This document shows, piece after piece, positions 31,555 to 40,146 of a DNA stretch of 64,000 nucleotides. Position 1 is the stretch's first letter, and each line of letters starts with the position of its first letter. Source of the DNA: Brachybacterium sp042666875. Lineage in GTDB: Bacteria; Actinomycetota; Actinomycetes; Actinomycetales; Dermabacteraceae. The position numbers and the translations under genes are program-made. The notes under the pieces are model-generated. The model saw nothing but the letters and a program-made list of their open reading frames with translations. It was not told the origin of the DNA and made no database searches. Location: positions 310,001 through 374,000 of the forward strand of contig NZ_JBHTCX010000011.1 of NCBI RefSeq assembly GCF_042666875.1. The letters are read 5' to 3'.

Positions 31555-32718
31555 ATGGAGGTCACGATCATCGGCGGCGGGGTCAGCGGCCTCGCCCTCG
31601 CCCACGAACTCGCCCCGGACCACGACGTCACCGTGCTGGAGGCCTCCCCGGGGCCGCGCGGCGGCGGGTACATGATCGACTTCTTCGGTCCTGGATTCCT
31701 CGCCGCCGAGCGGATGGGCATCCTCGAGGAACTGCGTTCCCGCGGGAACGTCTTCGACGGGGTGCGCTTCGCCCGGCCCGACGGCACCCCGAGCGGGACC
31801 ATCGACGTCGGCCCCCTGGTCGAGGCCGCCGGCGGCCGCTACTTCTCCATCCTGCGGCCGGAGGTGGAGCTGGGCCTGCTCGCACAGCTCCCGGCCTCCG
31901 TGGACGTCCGCTACGGGCAGCGCGCCGTCGCAGTGCGCGACGCGGCCCTCAGCGGCGCCATGGATCCGGCCCGCGCCGTGGTGGAGACCGCCGACGGAGC
32001 CACCCTCGAATCCGACCTCGTCGTCGCCTGCGACGGCGTGCGCTCCCCGTTCCGTGAACATGTCGCCCCCGGCCACGGCGAGATCGTGCCGATGGGGTAC
32101 CGGGCGGCCAGCTACCTCCTCGAGGCCCCGGAGCTCGCCGACGAACTCGGGAACCATGCCCTGATGACCGACACCATCCAGCGGATCGGCGGGATGTACG
32201 CCGCAGGCGCGGGCCGGATCGGCGTCCTGTGCGCCCAGCGCGTCGACCGACGCCTCACGGAGCGACCGGAACCGGATCCCTCGCGTCTGCGCGCGGAGTT
32301 CTCCGGGCTCCACCCGCTGGTGGATACGGCGCTGGAGCAAGCACCAGCGTCGTTCTACGACGACCTCGTCGCCCAATCGGCCGCCCCGACGTGGAGCCGC
32401 GGTCGGGTGGTCCTTGCCGGGGATGCCGCCCATGCGGTCTCGCTGCTCGCGGGCCAGGGGACATCGCTCGCCGTCGCCGGCGCGGAGGCGCTCGCCCGCT
32501 CCCTGCGCGCGGCAGGGCCGCACGTCGAGGTGGGCCTGCGCGACTATGAGCGGCGGTGGCGTCCGGTCGTCGAACGGGCCCAGCGCGCCGGGCGTCGCAG
32601 CGCCGCCTCGTTCATCCCGGCCAACGGCGTGCAACTGCGCGTCCAGCAGGTCGCGCGGCGCACCCTCAGCATCCCGGGTGTCAGCCGCCTGCTCGCCCCG
32701 CAGTTCATCGGGGCATGA
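31555..32718 (+). CDS. FAD-dependent monooxygenase (PHBH-fold)
   Basis: 387 residues from ATG 31555. TAGGTT (31542-31547) lies 7 bases upstream of the ATG with no ribosome site, so the mRNA is probably leaderless. The Rossmann dinucleotide motif is EVTIIGGGVSGLALAHEL (2-19), the DG motif is VVACDGVRSPFRE (about 157-169), and the GD motif VVLAGDAAHAVSLLAGQGT (about 285-303) binds the flavin ribityl. This is the aromatic-hydroxylase class that includes TetX-like drug-modifying enzymes. Residues 100-125, usually conserved for substrate, do not identify a ligand. The next frame, a broken gene, overlaps its stop. Confidence 0.88.
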   Translation: MEVTIIGGGVSGLALAHELAPDHDVTVLEASPGPRGGGYMIDFFGPGFLAAERMGILEELRSRGNVFDGVRFARPDGTPSGTIDVGPLVEAAGGRYFSILRPEVELGLLAQLPASVDVRYGQRAVAVRDAALSGAMDPARAVVETADGATLESDLVVACDGVRSPFREHVAPGHGEIVPMGYRAASYLLEAPELADELGNHALMTDTIQRIGGMYAAGAGRIGVLCAQRVDRRLTERPEPDPSRLRAEFSGLHPLVDTALEQAPASFYDDLVAQSAAPTWSRGRVVLAGDAAHAVSLLAGQGTSLAVAGAEALARSLRAAGPHVEVGLRDYERRWRPVVERAQRAGRRSAASFIPANGVQLRVQQVARRTLSIPGVSRLLAPQFIGA

Positions 32719-32870
32719 GAGGAACCTGCCCCGTGGACCGCCGGCGCGACGACGTGCTCGCGCGCGAACATGCAGCCCTCACCGAGGACCTGCAGGCGCT
32801 GTCGCGGGAGCAGTGGGCGCAGGGGTCGCTGTGCGCGGGGTGGACGGTCCACGACGTGGTGGCCAGGAAG
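32715..32870 (+). pseudogene. Truncated maleylpyruvate isomerase/DinB-like gene start
   Basis: From ATG 32715 (ATGA overlap with the monooxygenase) about 50 codons match the N-terminal helix bundle of the mycothiol-dependent maleylpyruvate isomerase family: a helix AREHAALTEDLQALSREQWA, then SLCAGWTVHDVVA, a hallmark motif. Directly after VVA the family sequence should read HLT and continue for about 150 residues; here it turns into KSARK and a basic frame that runs antisense through the DUF4188 gene to 32987. The gene has evidently been cut, with the DUF4188 gene occupying the lost part. Confidence 0.7.
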
Positions 32871-32887
32871 TCTGCCCGGAAGGTGGC

Positions 32888-33415
32888 TCACGCCCGGCCC
32901 AGCCGCTCGCGGGCGGTGCGCCCGCGCGAGGCCAGCGGCGCCGAGCCGGCGGCCTTGGCCAGGCCCACCTCGGCGCCGTTGCCGTAGAAGGTCTCGATTC
33001 CCGAGGCGGGAACCTCGAAGGTCTCGTGCCAGATCCCGACGGCTCCGGGATTCTTCCGAGCCGCCGCGTTGAACCGCTTCCACGCCGGCATGTGGGCGCG
33101 GGAGGTCATCCGCGCGTACTGGTAGAGGTGCTCGACGCTCTTCCAGTACTGCACCACCCACGGCCCCTTCGGTCCCAGCAGGTTCTCGGCGCTGAGGAAC
33201 CCCAGGTCCTCGGCCTCGCCCCGCTCGGAGGCGGCGCGGTTGCGCTGGAGCTCGGCGAGCATCCGGGGCATCTCCGCGGCGACCGGCAGCCAGAGGTCCG
33301 GTCGCCACGGCTTGTGAATGGTCATGCCGATGTTGAACACCACGACCCCGCCGATCGGGGCATGGGTGAGGTTCGGCGGGCGGGTAGGTGTGACAGAGTC
33401 CGGCTGACGGGCCAT
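32888..33415 (-). CDS. DUF4188-family protein
   Basis: 175 residues from ATG 33415 (GAGGAG site). Family marks: VFNIGMTIHKPWRPDLWLPV, MPRMLAELQRN, GPWVVQYWKSVEHLYQYAR, HMPAWKRFNAAARKNPGAVGIWHETFEV and ETFYGNGAEVGLA. The fold is a ferredoxin-like dimeric barrel related to small haem or cofactor-free monooxygenases; no activity is established. It is divergent from a MerR gene across a 114-base region with a palindromic operator, so MerR regulation is likely. Its 3' end abuts the broken isomerase gene. Confidence 0.88.
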   Translation of the reverse strand: MARQPDSVTPTRPPNLTHAPIGGVVVFNIGMTIHKPWRPDLWLPVAAEMPRMLAELQRNRAASERGEAEDLGFLSAENLLGPKGPWVVQYWKSVEHLYQYARMTSRAHMPAWKRFNAAARKNPGAVGIWHETFEVPASGIETFYGNGAEVGLAKAAGSAPLASRGRTARERLGRA

Positions 33416-33433
33416 GGCGCGCTCCTCGCGAGA

Positions 33434-33454
33434 TTAGAGAGTGCTACTTTCTAA
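33434..33454. promoter_or_regulatory. MerR-type operator
   Basis: Arms TTAGAGAGT (33434-33442) and ACTTTCTAA (33446-33454) match at 8 of 9 positions around GCT. The leftward DUF4188 promoter overlaps it (TAATCT, 33437-33432, as -10). This is the size and symmetry of MerR operators. Confidence 0.65.
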
Positions 33455-33529
33455 GAGTGGGCCGGACCCGTCCCCACGTCAAGGGGTTTCCGTGTCTGGG
33501 CCCGAGGAAGCACGACAGAAGGTGACACG

Positions 33530-34213
33530 ATGAGGATCTCCGCCCTCGCGGAACGGACCGGCGTGCCCGTCGGCACCATCAAGTACTACCTGCGAGAGGG
33601 CTTGCTGGCCCCGGGCCGTCAGACCTCCCGCACCACCGCCGAGTACGACGAGTCCCACGTCGAGCGGATCCGCCTGGTGCGGGCCCTGACCGACGCGGGT
33701 GGGCTGGGCATCGCGGCCGTGCGCCGGGTCGTCGTCGCGATCGACGCGCCGGATCCGCAGCGCCACCACGTCCTGGCCACCGCGCACAACGCTCTCGTGG
33801 GCAGCGGAGCCGCCCACGCGGAAGCGGAGCGAGGACGGGCGGCCGCGACCGATCAGGATCACGAGCGAGCAGAGGGCCGCGCTGATCCCGCCGGGCTTGA
33901 CGGGCGCGCGCGGCGGTGGGCCTCGCGCCGCGGCTGGTCCGCCGACCCGGTCGATCCGCTCCTGGAACGGCTCGAGCGGGCCTGGGAGGCGTGCGGCGCG
34001 GCAGGGATCGAGGTGGACGAGGCCATGCTCGACGACTACGCCGACGCCGTCGAGCATGTCGCCCGGATCGATGTGGCGTCCGTGCCGACCGGGGCGGACG
34101 ACGCGGTGCGCCGAGTCATCGTCGGCACCGTCATGACCGAGCCGATGCTGGCCACTCTGCGCCTGCTCGCCCAGCGCCAGGTCGCGATCCGGGGCGAGCA
34201 GGAGCCCGGGTGA
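33530..34213 (+). CDS. MerR-family transcriptional regulator
   Basis: 227 residues from ATG 33530 (GAAGGTGA site). The N-terminal winged helix is standard: MRISALAERTGVPVGTIKYY (1-20), LREGLLAPGRQTSRTTAEYD and the HVERIRLVRAL helix, up to about 75. There are no clustered cysteines, so it is not a metal sensor. Residues 95-140 are a hydrophilic linker and 140-225 a helical C-terminal domain with no family I recognise, likely binding a small molecule. Its partner is the divergent DUF4188 gene. Confidence 0.9.
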   Translation: MRISALAERTGVPVGTIKYYLREGLLAPGRQTSRTTAEYDESHVERIRLVRALTDAGGLGIAAVRRVVVAIDAPDPQRHHVLATAHNALVGSGAAHAEAERGRAAATDQDHERAEGRADPAGLDGRARRWASRRGWSADPVDPLLERLERAWEACGAAGIEVDEAMLDDYADAVEHVARIDVASVPTGADDAVRRVIVGTVMTEPMLATLRLLAQRQVAIRGEQEPG

Positions 34214-34255
34214 ACACCCCTGCCTGATCGGCCGCTGCGACGTAGGCTGGGAGGT

Positions 34256-35260
34256 ATGGAACATCGTCATCTCGGCCGCAGCGGCCTCAAGATCAGCGAA
34301 ATCATCTACGGCAACTGGCTGACCCACGCCTCCCAGGTCGAGGACGACCGCGCCCGCGCGTGCGTGCAGGCCGCCCTCGACGCCGGCATCAGCACCTTCG
34401 ACACCGCCGACACCTACGCCAACACGGCGGCGGAGGTCGTACTCGGCGAGGCCCTCAAGGGGGAGCGGCGCGAGTCGCTGGAGATCTTCACCAAGGTCTA
34501 CTTCCCCACCGGCCCCAAGGGGCACAACGACACCGGCCTGTCGCGCAAGCACATCCTCGAGTCCATCGACGGGTCGCTGCAGCGGCTGCAGACCGATTAC
34601 GTCGACCTCTACCAGGCTCATCGCTACGACTGCGCGACGCCGCTGGAGGAGACCATGCAGGCCTTCGCCGACGTGGTCCACTCCGGCAAGGCCCTCTACA
34701 TCGGCGTCTCCGAGTGGAACGCGGATCAGATCCGCGCCGGCCACCAGCTGGCCCGCGAGCTCGGCATCCAGCTGATCTCGAACCAGCCGCAGTACTCGAT
34801 GCTGTGGCGCGTGATCGAGGAGCGCGTGGTGCCGACCTCGCGCGAGCTCGGCGTCTCCCAGATCGTGTGGTCCCCGATCGCGCAGGGCATCCTCACCGGT
34901 AAGTACAAGCCGGGCGCGGAGCCGCCGGAGGGTTCGCGGGCGCGGGACGAGAAGGGCGGCGCGGACATGATCAAGCGCTTCCTGAACGACCCGGTGCTCG
35001 AGGCGGTCCAGGGCCTGCTGCCGATCGCCGAGGAGCAGGGCCTGACCCCGGCGCAGCTCGCCGTGGCCTGGGTGCTCTCCAACGACAACGTCGCCGGCGC
35101 CATCATCGGCGCCTCACGGCCCGAGCAGGTCACCGAGAACGTCAAGGCCGCCGGCGTCACCCTCGATGCGGACGTCAAGGCCCGCATCGACGAGGTCCTC
35201 GGCGACATCCCCGAGATGGATCCCGCCAAGACGGTCTCCCCGGCGCAGCGCCTCGCCTGA
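34256..35260 (+). CDS. Aldo/keto reductase, Kv-beta-like
   Basis: 334 residues from ATG 34256. TAGGCT (34243-34248) ends 7 bases before the ATG; GGGAGG in that space could also serve as ribosome site. TIM-barrel AKR with catalytic D49, Y54, K80 and H122 (STFDTADTYANTAAE, IFTKVYF, LYQAHRYD). NADPH-binding strings SPIAQGILTGKY and GASRPEQVTENV follow. Closest to the AKR6 group (Kv-beta and bacterial YghZ-like). It should reduce aldehydes or ketones in the cytoplasm with NADPH. A bidirectional hairpin terminator follows. Confidence 0.92.
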   Translation: MEHRHLGRSGLKISEIIYGNWLTHASQVEDDRARACVQAALDAGISTFDTADTYANTAAEVVLGEALKGERRESLEIFTKVYFPTGPKGHNDTGLSRKHILESIDGSLQRLQTDYVDLYQAHRYDCATPLEETMQAFADVVHSGKALYIGVSEWNADQIRAGHQLARELGIQLISNQPQYSMLWRVIEERVVPTSRELGVSQIVWSPIAQGILTGKYKPGAEPPEGSRARDEKGGADMIKRFLNDPVLEAVQGLLPIAEEQGLTPAQLAVAWVLSNDNVAGAIIGASRPEQVTENVKAAGVTLDADVKARIDEVLGDIPEMDPAKTVSPAQRLA

Positions 35261-35292
35261 GACTCCTCGCCCGGGCTCATCGCCCGGAAGAC

Positions 35293-35331
35293 GACGACGG
35301 CTCGGCCCCGATGTGGGGCCGGGCCGTCGTC
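35293..35331. terminator. Bidirectional hairpin between convergent genes
   Basis: Arms 35293-35309 (GACGACGGCTCGGCCCC) and 35315-35331 pair over 17 bp with one G-T wobble and a 5-base loop. It lies between the ends of the aldo/keto reductase (35260) and the AGCS symporter (35391) and can serve both. Confidence 0.8.
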
Positions 35332-35390
35332 TCTGTGTGGAGCTCGTGCCGCGCCGGTTCAGAGGCGTCGGTTCACCGCAGTGCGGGCTC

Positions 35391-36950
35391 TCAGAGCGGG
35401 CGGGTCTCCGGGCCCTTGGTGCGGCCCGCGATCTCCTCGCCGGTGGCGCCGGGCGTGATCAGCCCGTCGGCCCGCAGCTCCCAGAACTCGGCGTTGCGGA
35501 TGCCGACGTTGCGCGGGTCGAACTGCGGATCCAGCCCCTGCTTCTTCTGCTGCTGGTAGTCCTTCAAGGCCTTCAGCGCCGGTCCCTGCATGATGAGGAT
35601 CGCGACGACGTTCAGCCAGGCCATCAGGCCCACGCCGACGTCCCCGAGCGCCCAGGCGTCACCGGTGGTGGCGACCGAGCCGTAGACCACCGAGACCAGG
35701 ATCAGCGCCTGCAGGCAGCGGATCAGCACGCGGCGCACGGTGCGGCTGGGGATGAAGCGGTTGAGGTAGGTCAGGTTGACCTCGGCCATGTAGTAGTAGG
35801 CCACGATCGTGGTGAAGGCGAAGAAGAACAGGGCGATCGCCACGAACGTCGGCCCGAGGCCCTGGAAGACGGTCTCGAAACCGTTCTGCGCGTACTCGGG
35901 GCCGTAGTCGGTGCCCTCGGGGATGGCGCCCTGGTACAGCACCGTCTCCTCGTCGAGCGCGAACACCTGGTACATGTTCGTCGAAATGATCAGGAACGCG
36001 GTGGCGGTGCACACGAACAGGGTGTCGACGTAGACCGCGAAGGACTGCGCGAAGCCCTGCTTGGCGGGGTGGGAGACCTCGGCGGCTGCCGCCGCGTGCG
36101 GGCCCGTGCCCTGGCCGGCCTCGTTGGAGTACAGGCCGCGCTTGACGCCCATCTCGATGGCCTTGCCCACGATCGCGCCGAAGGCCGCGTTCATGCCGAA
36201 GGCGCTGGAGAAGATGGTGCCGAAGACGTGGCCGATCTGGTCGAAGTTCACGAAGAACACGACCAGCGCCAGGATGATGTACAGGATCGCCATGATCGGC
36301 ACCACGATCATCGCGAAGTGCGCGATGCGCTTGACGCCGCCGATGATGATGAAGGCCAGCAGGATGATCAGGCCGACGGCGGTCATCCAGTGCGGGATGT
36401 TCCAGGCCTCGAAGACGGCCGAGGAGACGCCGTTGCCCTGCACGCCCGGCAGGAAGAAGCACATGGCGATGATGGTGAGCACCGCGAACGCGGCCGCGTA
36501 GACCTTGAAGACCGGAGCGGCGGCGGTGTGCTTGTACGCCTTCTCGATGTAATATGCCGGGCCACCTCGGTACTCGCCGGTGTCGAGGTCCTTCTCCTTG
36601 TAGATCTGGCCCAGGGTGCACTCGATGAAGGAGGTCGCGGCGCCGAGCAGCGCGATCACCCACATCCAGAACACGGCGCCGGGGCCGCCGAGGGCGATCG
36701 CCGTGGCGACGCCGCCGATGTTGCCCATGCCCACGCGGCCGGCCAGGGACATCATGAGGGACTGGAAGGAGGACGTGCCGTCGGGGGAGGACTCGCCCTT
36801 CTTCAGCTGCGAGACCATATCCGGGATGCACCGGATCTGCAGGAACACGGTGCGCAGGGTGAAGTAGAGGCCGGCCAGCAGCAACAGGATGACCAAGGGC
36901 AGAGCCCAGACCACCCCGTTCAGCATCCCGACCACGTCGGCGAAAGTCAT
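35391..36950 (-). CDS. Alanine/glycine:cation symporter (AGCS)
   Basis: 519 residues from ATG 36950, chosen for its AGGAGGG site 6 bases upstream over an in-frame start at 36995. Ten to eleven membrane segments. AGCS marks: GRVGMGNIGGVATAIALGGPGAVFWMW (about 85-111), ECTLGQIYKEKD, GGPAYYIEKAYKH, and KRGLYSNEAGQGTGPHAAAAAEVSHPAKQGF, which contains the substrate-binding and sodium residues of the family. It takes up alanine or glycine with sodium or protons. The C-terminal 50 residues are cytoplasmic. Confidence 0.93.
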   Translation of the reverse strand: MTFADVVGMLNGVVWALPLVILLLLAGLYFTLRTVFLQIRCIPDMVSQLKKGESSPDGTSSFQSLMMSLAGRVGMGNIGGVATAIALGGPGAVFWMWVIALLGAATSFIECTLGQIYKEKDLDTGEYRGGPAYYIEKAYKHTAAAPVFKVYAAAFAVLTIIAMCFFLPGVQGNGVSSAVFEAWNIPHWMTAVGLIILLAFIIIGGVKRIAHFAMIVVPIMAILYIILALVVFFVNFDQIGHVFGTIFSSAFGMNAAFGAIVGKAIEMGVKRGLYSNEAGQGTGPHAAAAAEVSHPAKQGFAQSFAVYVDTLFVCTATAFLIISTNMYQVFALDEETVLYQGAIPEGTDYGPEYAQNGFETVFQGLGPTFVAIALFFFAFTTIVAYYYMAEVNLTYLNRFIPSRTVRRVLIRCLQALILVSVVYGSVATTGDAWALGDVGVGLMAWLNVVAILIMQGPALKALKDYQQQKKQGLDPQFDPRNVGIRNAEFWELRADGLITPGATGEEIAGRTKGPETRPL

Positions 36951-37165
36951 GTCAGCCCTCCTGAGGCATTGAGGAAGCGGTGGCGACGTCGACACCGGAG
37001 GTGCGTGACCGGGGACACGGCCGCGCGCTGGAGGAAACCTACCTGACCGTCTCGGCGTCGAGCCCGTATTCAGCTCCGCGTTGCCGGGTCGTGATCAAAC
37101 TGTCAGGGAAGCGGCATGGCGCACACCGGTTCGAAGTCGCCCGGGAGGAGCCGTTACACTTGTAT

Positions 37166-37257
37166 GCGACCCCTCGTGCGGTGTCACCTCGCTGAACTCC
37201 CCCAGGGCTTGACGGCAGCAAGGGCAGGCGGGCTCTGGCAGGTGCGCGAGGGGTCCT
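37166..37257 (+). ncRNA. ffs: Small bacterial signal recognition particle RNA (4.5S type)
   Basis: The outer stem pairs GACCCCTCG (37168-37176) with CGAGGGGTC (37247-37255). Inside are GGTGTCACC, the conserved GAACTCCCCCAGGG strand and the Ffh-binding asymmetric loop GGCAGCAAGGG followed by GGGCTCTGG. The apical segment is CTTGACGG, where most bacteria have CCGGAAGG, so the tetraloop reads UGAC rather than GGAA. A -10 TACACT (37155-37160) lies 7 bases upstream; its -35 is weak. Ends are good to a few bases. With Ffh it directs membrane proteins to the translocon. Confidence 0.9.
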
Positions 37258-37453
37258 TCATGTCCTCTGGCCAGCCGGTGCGCGCGAGGCCGACCCGGCG
37301 GCAGTTCCCAGGGCACCACTGCTCTCGTCGTGGGGGATGTCCTCCACCCGATGCGGCGGGGAGCCCCGTATCCGGCGCCGGTGCCGGATTCCTACGGTGG
37401 AGCCCGACGCGGAATCGCATCCGGCGCCGCGCACCGTCCCTCAGGAGCGCACG

Positions 37454-38323
37454 ATGTCCTCGAATCCCGCCGTGCCCCCGGCGCTCTCCGCGTCCGCGTC
37501 CGCCTCCGGTGCTCGTCCCGACTACGGACGCGTCGCCCTGTTCATGGCCGTGGCCACTGCCGCTACCGTCGCCCTCTCGATCCCGTTCGCCATCGGAGTG
37601 CTGCCGGAGGCCGCCGTCGGCGTCGTCGTGCCATTGGCCCAGCTCTTCCCGCTGATCGCCGCCCTTCTGGTCCGCCGGCGCGGAGAGGCGTGGTGGCGCT
37701 CGCTCGCGCTGGCCGTGCCTTCCTGGAGGGCGCTGGGCATCGCCGCCCTCGCTGCCGTCGCGGCCTTCACCGTGGTACCGCTGGCCCGTGTGCTGATCGG
37801 GTTCGGTGCGGGGGCTCCGCCGATGGCCGACGGCCCGCCGCTGGCCGGCCTCGTGGCAGCGGTCCCGGCCGTCTTCGTCATGCAGGCCGTGTTCGCGATC
37901 GGCGAGGAGGCCGGCTGGCGAGGCTGGCTGCACCGAGAGCTCGCGCCGCTCGGCTTCTGGGCGATGTCGCTGAGCATCGGGGTGATGTGGGCCGTGTGGC
38001 ATCTGCCGATCGTGGTCGCCTTCGGGTTCTCTCCGCGGGAGGCGATCGCCTATCTGGGCACGATCGTCGCCGTCGCGCCGCTGCTGTCGGCGCTGCGAGA
38101 GATCTCCGGGACCGTCTGGGCGGCCGTCATCGGCCACGGGCTGCTCAACAGCCTCCGTGTCGGGATCGAGCAGAACGTGCTGGGCCCCGTCGGCCCGGGC
38201 CTCGGCTGGCTGTTGGACGTGGCCTCGTGGGCGCTGTGGCTCGCGGTGGCCTGGATGGTGCTGCGCGCCGCCGCTCCGGCCCGTCGGGTCGGTGCCGACG
38301 GATCAGACCAGCCGGATCGGTGA
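37454..38323 (+). CDS. CPBP-family intramembrane metalloprotease
   Basis: 289 residues from ATG 37454, with AGGAG 9 bases upstream; the frame is open further upstream but is not protein-like. Seven to eight membrane helices. The CPBP (Abi/CAAX protease-like) motifs are intact: EEAGWRGW with E151, E152 and R156, H183 in WAVWHLPIV, and H228/N232 in IGHGLLNSL. Members cleave within the membrane or act in bacteriocin immunity and signalling; the target cannot be inferred. It stands alone downstream of the SRP RNA and convergent with the DAACS symporter. Confidence 0.9.
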   Translation: MSSNPAVPPALSASASASGARPDYGRVALFMAVATAATVALSIPFAIGVLPEAAVGVVVPLAQLFPLIAALLVRRRGEAWWRSLALAVPSWRALGIAALAAVAAFTVVPLARVLIGFGAGAPPMADGPPLAGLVAAVPAVFVMQAVFAIGEEAGWRGWLHRELAPLGFWAMSLSIGVMWAVWHLPIVVAFGFSPREAIAYLGTIVAVAPLLSALREISGTVWAAVIGHGLLNSLRVGIEQNVLGPVGPGLGWLLDVASWALWLAVAWMVLRAAAPARRVGADGSDQPDR

Positions 38324-38390
38324 TCCGTACTGCGCCACCTGGGTGTCAGAGGTCGGACGTGATGGTCACCGGGCGTCCATGGACGCAGAA

Positions 38391-38450
38391 GCGGGGCCCC
38401 GGAATGCCGAGGGGCGCACATGCGCCGCACTCTGCACTCCGGAGCCCCGC
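38391..38450. terminator. Compound hairpin between convergent genes
   Basis: Outer arms GCGGGGCCCCGGA (38391-38403) and TCCGGAGCCCCGC (38438-38450) pair at 12 of 13 positions and enclose an inner hairpin GGCGCA-CA-TGCGCC (38413-38426). It lies between the ends of the CPBP protease and the DAACS symporter. Confidence 0.6.
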
Positions 38451-38472
38451 TCAGCGGTGCCTCCGCCAGGGG

Positions 38473-39978
38473 TCAGACCGAGGTGGCCTGCTTCTCCCGG
38501 GCGTCGGGGTCGATGATCGCGTCATCGGCCGGGGCGCCCGGCTCGGTGGCTTCGGCGTGGGCGGCCGCGGCCGCTCGTGCTTCCTCGGCCTGCTCAGCCT
38601 GGATGGCCTGGAACGAGGTGCGGCGCGCGGCGTCGTAGATCTCGTGGTCCAGGATCCGCTCGCGGCGGGAGACGATCACCGGCACCAGCGACTGGCCGGT
38701 CACGTTCAGCGCGGTGCGGCCCATGTCGAGGATCGGGTCGACGGCGAGCAGCAGGCCCACGCCCTCCAGCGGCAGGCCCAGCGTGGACAGCGTCAGCGTG
38801 AGCATGACGGTCGCGCCGGTCATGCCGGCGGTGGCCGCCGAGCCCAGCACGGAGACCAGCACGATCAGCAGGTAATCCGTGACGCCGAGGGAGACGCCGT
38901 AGAAGTTCGCCACGAAGATCGCGGCCAGGGCCGGGTAGATCGCGGCGCAGCCGTCCATCTTGGTGGTCGAGCCCAGCGGGACCGCGAAGGAGGCGTAGTG
39001 GCGCGGGACGCCCATGCGCTCGGTGACGGTCTGGGTCATCGGCATGGTGCCCAGCGAGCTGCGGGAGACGAAGCCGAGCGAGGTCGCCGGCCACACGCCG
39101 CGGAAGAAGGAGGCGACGCTGAGGCCGTTGACCTTCAGCAGCACCGGGTAGACGACCAGCAGCACCAGCAGCAGGCCGATGTAGATGTCGGCCGTGAACA
39201 CGCCGAGCTGGCCGATAGCCTCCCAGCCGTAGCTGGCCACCGCGTTGCCGAGCAGGCCCACGGTGCCGATCGGGGCGAGGCGGATGACCCACCACAGCAT
39301 CTTCTGCACGATCTCCAGTGCGGAGCCGGTGAACCGCAGGAACGGCTCGGCCTTCTCGCCCACGGAGAGCACCGCGATGCCGACGGCGATGGAGATGACC
39401 AGGATCTGCAGGGCGTTGAAGCCGAGCGAGACCGAGCCGTCGTCGCCCACGCTGCCCTCGATGCCCAGGAAGTTGGCCGGGACCAGGCCGGTGAGGAAGT
39501 CGAGCCAGGTGCCCTGGGTGGAGGAGGCCTCGGCGGCGTCCGCGGAGACGCCGGAGTTCGCACCGGGCGTGGTCAGGGCGCCCAGGCCGATGCCGATCAG
39601 CACGGCGATCATGGAGGTGATCGCGAACCACAGCAGCGTCTTCCACGCCAGTCGGGCGGCGTTGGTGACGTTGCGCAGGTTCGCGATGGAGGTGACGATC
39701 GCGAGGAAGATCAGCGGCGGGACCAGGGCCTTCAGCAGCGTCACGAAGATCGAGCCGATGGTCTCGAGGGTCGTGGTCAGCCAGTTCGGGCCGTCACCGC
39801 CGTCTTCGCCCGCGCCGGGCACGGGGCCGATCTGCGCGGCGACCAGCCCGAGGGCCACGCCGAGGACGAGGCCGATGAGGACCTGCCAGCCGAAGGGGAT
39901 CCGCGTGATCGCGCGCAGCGGATTGCGAGAGCGCGTGGGGGGCGCCTCGCCGGCGGGGGAGGAGGTTGAAGTATTCAC
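38473..39978 (-). CDS. Dicarboxylate/amino acid:cation symporter (DAACS)
   Basis: 501 residues from GTG 39978, only 8 bases after a -10 box, so probably leaderless. Eight membrane helices plus two re-entrant hairpins of the GltPh fold. Signatures: FVTLLKALVPPLIFLAIVTSIANL, SRSSLGTMPMTQTVTERMGVP (serine-rich hairpin 1), PLGSTTKMDGCAAIYPALAAIF (with the NMDG-type sodium site as KMDG) and DPILDMGRTALNVTGQSL (hairpin 2 and helix 8). It imports C4-dicarboxylates, glutamate or aspartate. The Arg/Asp pair in helix 8 that selects acidic amino acids reads D..R here, compatible with either. Confidence 0.93.
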   Translation of the reverse strand: MNTSTSSPAGEAPPTRSRNPLRAITRIPFGWQVLIGLVLGVALGLVAAQIGPVPGAGEDGGDGPNWLTTTLETIGSIFVTLLKALVPPLIFLAIVTSIANLRNVTNAARLAWKTLLWFAITSMIAVLIGIGLGALTTPGANSGVSADAAEASSTQGTWLDFLTGLVPANFLGIEGSVGDDGSVSLGFNALQILVISIAVGIAVLSVGEKAEPFLRFTGSALEIVQKMLWWVIRLAPIGTVGLLGNAVASYGWEAIGQLGVFTADIYIGLLLVLLVVYPVLLKVNGLSVASFFRGVWPATSLGFVSRSSLGTMPMTQTVTERMGVPRHYASFAVPLGSTTKMDGCAAIYPALAAIFVANFYGVSLGVTDYLLIVLVSVLGSAATAGMTGATVMLTLTLSTLGLPLEGVGLLLAVDPILDMGRTALNVTGQSLVPVIVSRRERILDHEIYDAARRTSFQAIQAEQAEEARAAAAAHAEATEPGAPADDAIIDPDAREKQATSV

Positions 39979-39986
39979 AGCCGAAG

Positions 39987-40015
39987 ACGCTACGCGCGTG
40001 AGGGGTTCGGATCAA
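39987..40015 (-). promoter_or_regulatory. Promoter of the DAACS symporter
   Basis: Leftward -35 TTGATC (40015-40010), spacer of 17, -10 TAGCGT (39992-39987), then 8 bases to the GTG start. This is one of the clearest leaderless promoters in the window. Confidence 0.7.
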
Positions 40016-40146
40016 TACTTTGCCTACGGCATCACACAAGGACTGCTTATGCCTTGAGTGGCCTCCGCCGGTCGGCTGATGGGAGCGGCCTGAAACGTCG
40101 CCGCGCGGACGATGTGCCGGCCGCGGCAGGTTGGCACCGTGGAACC

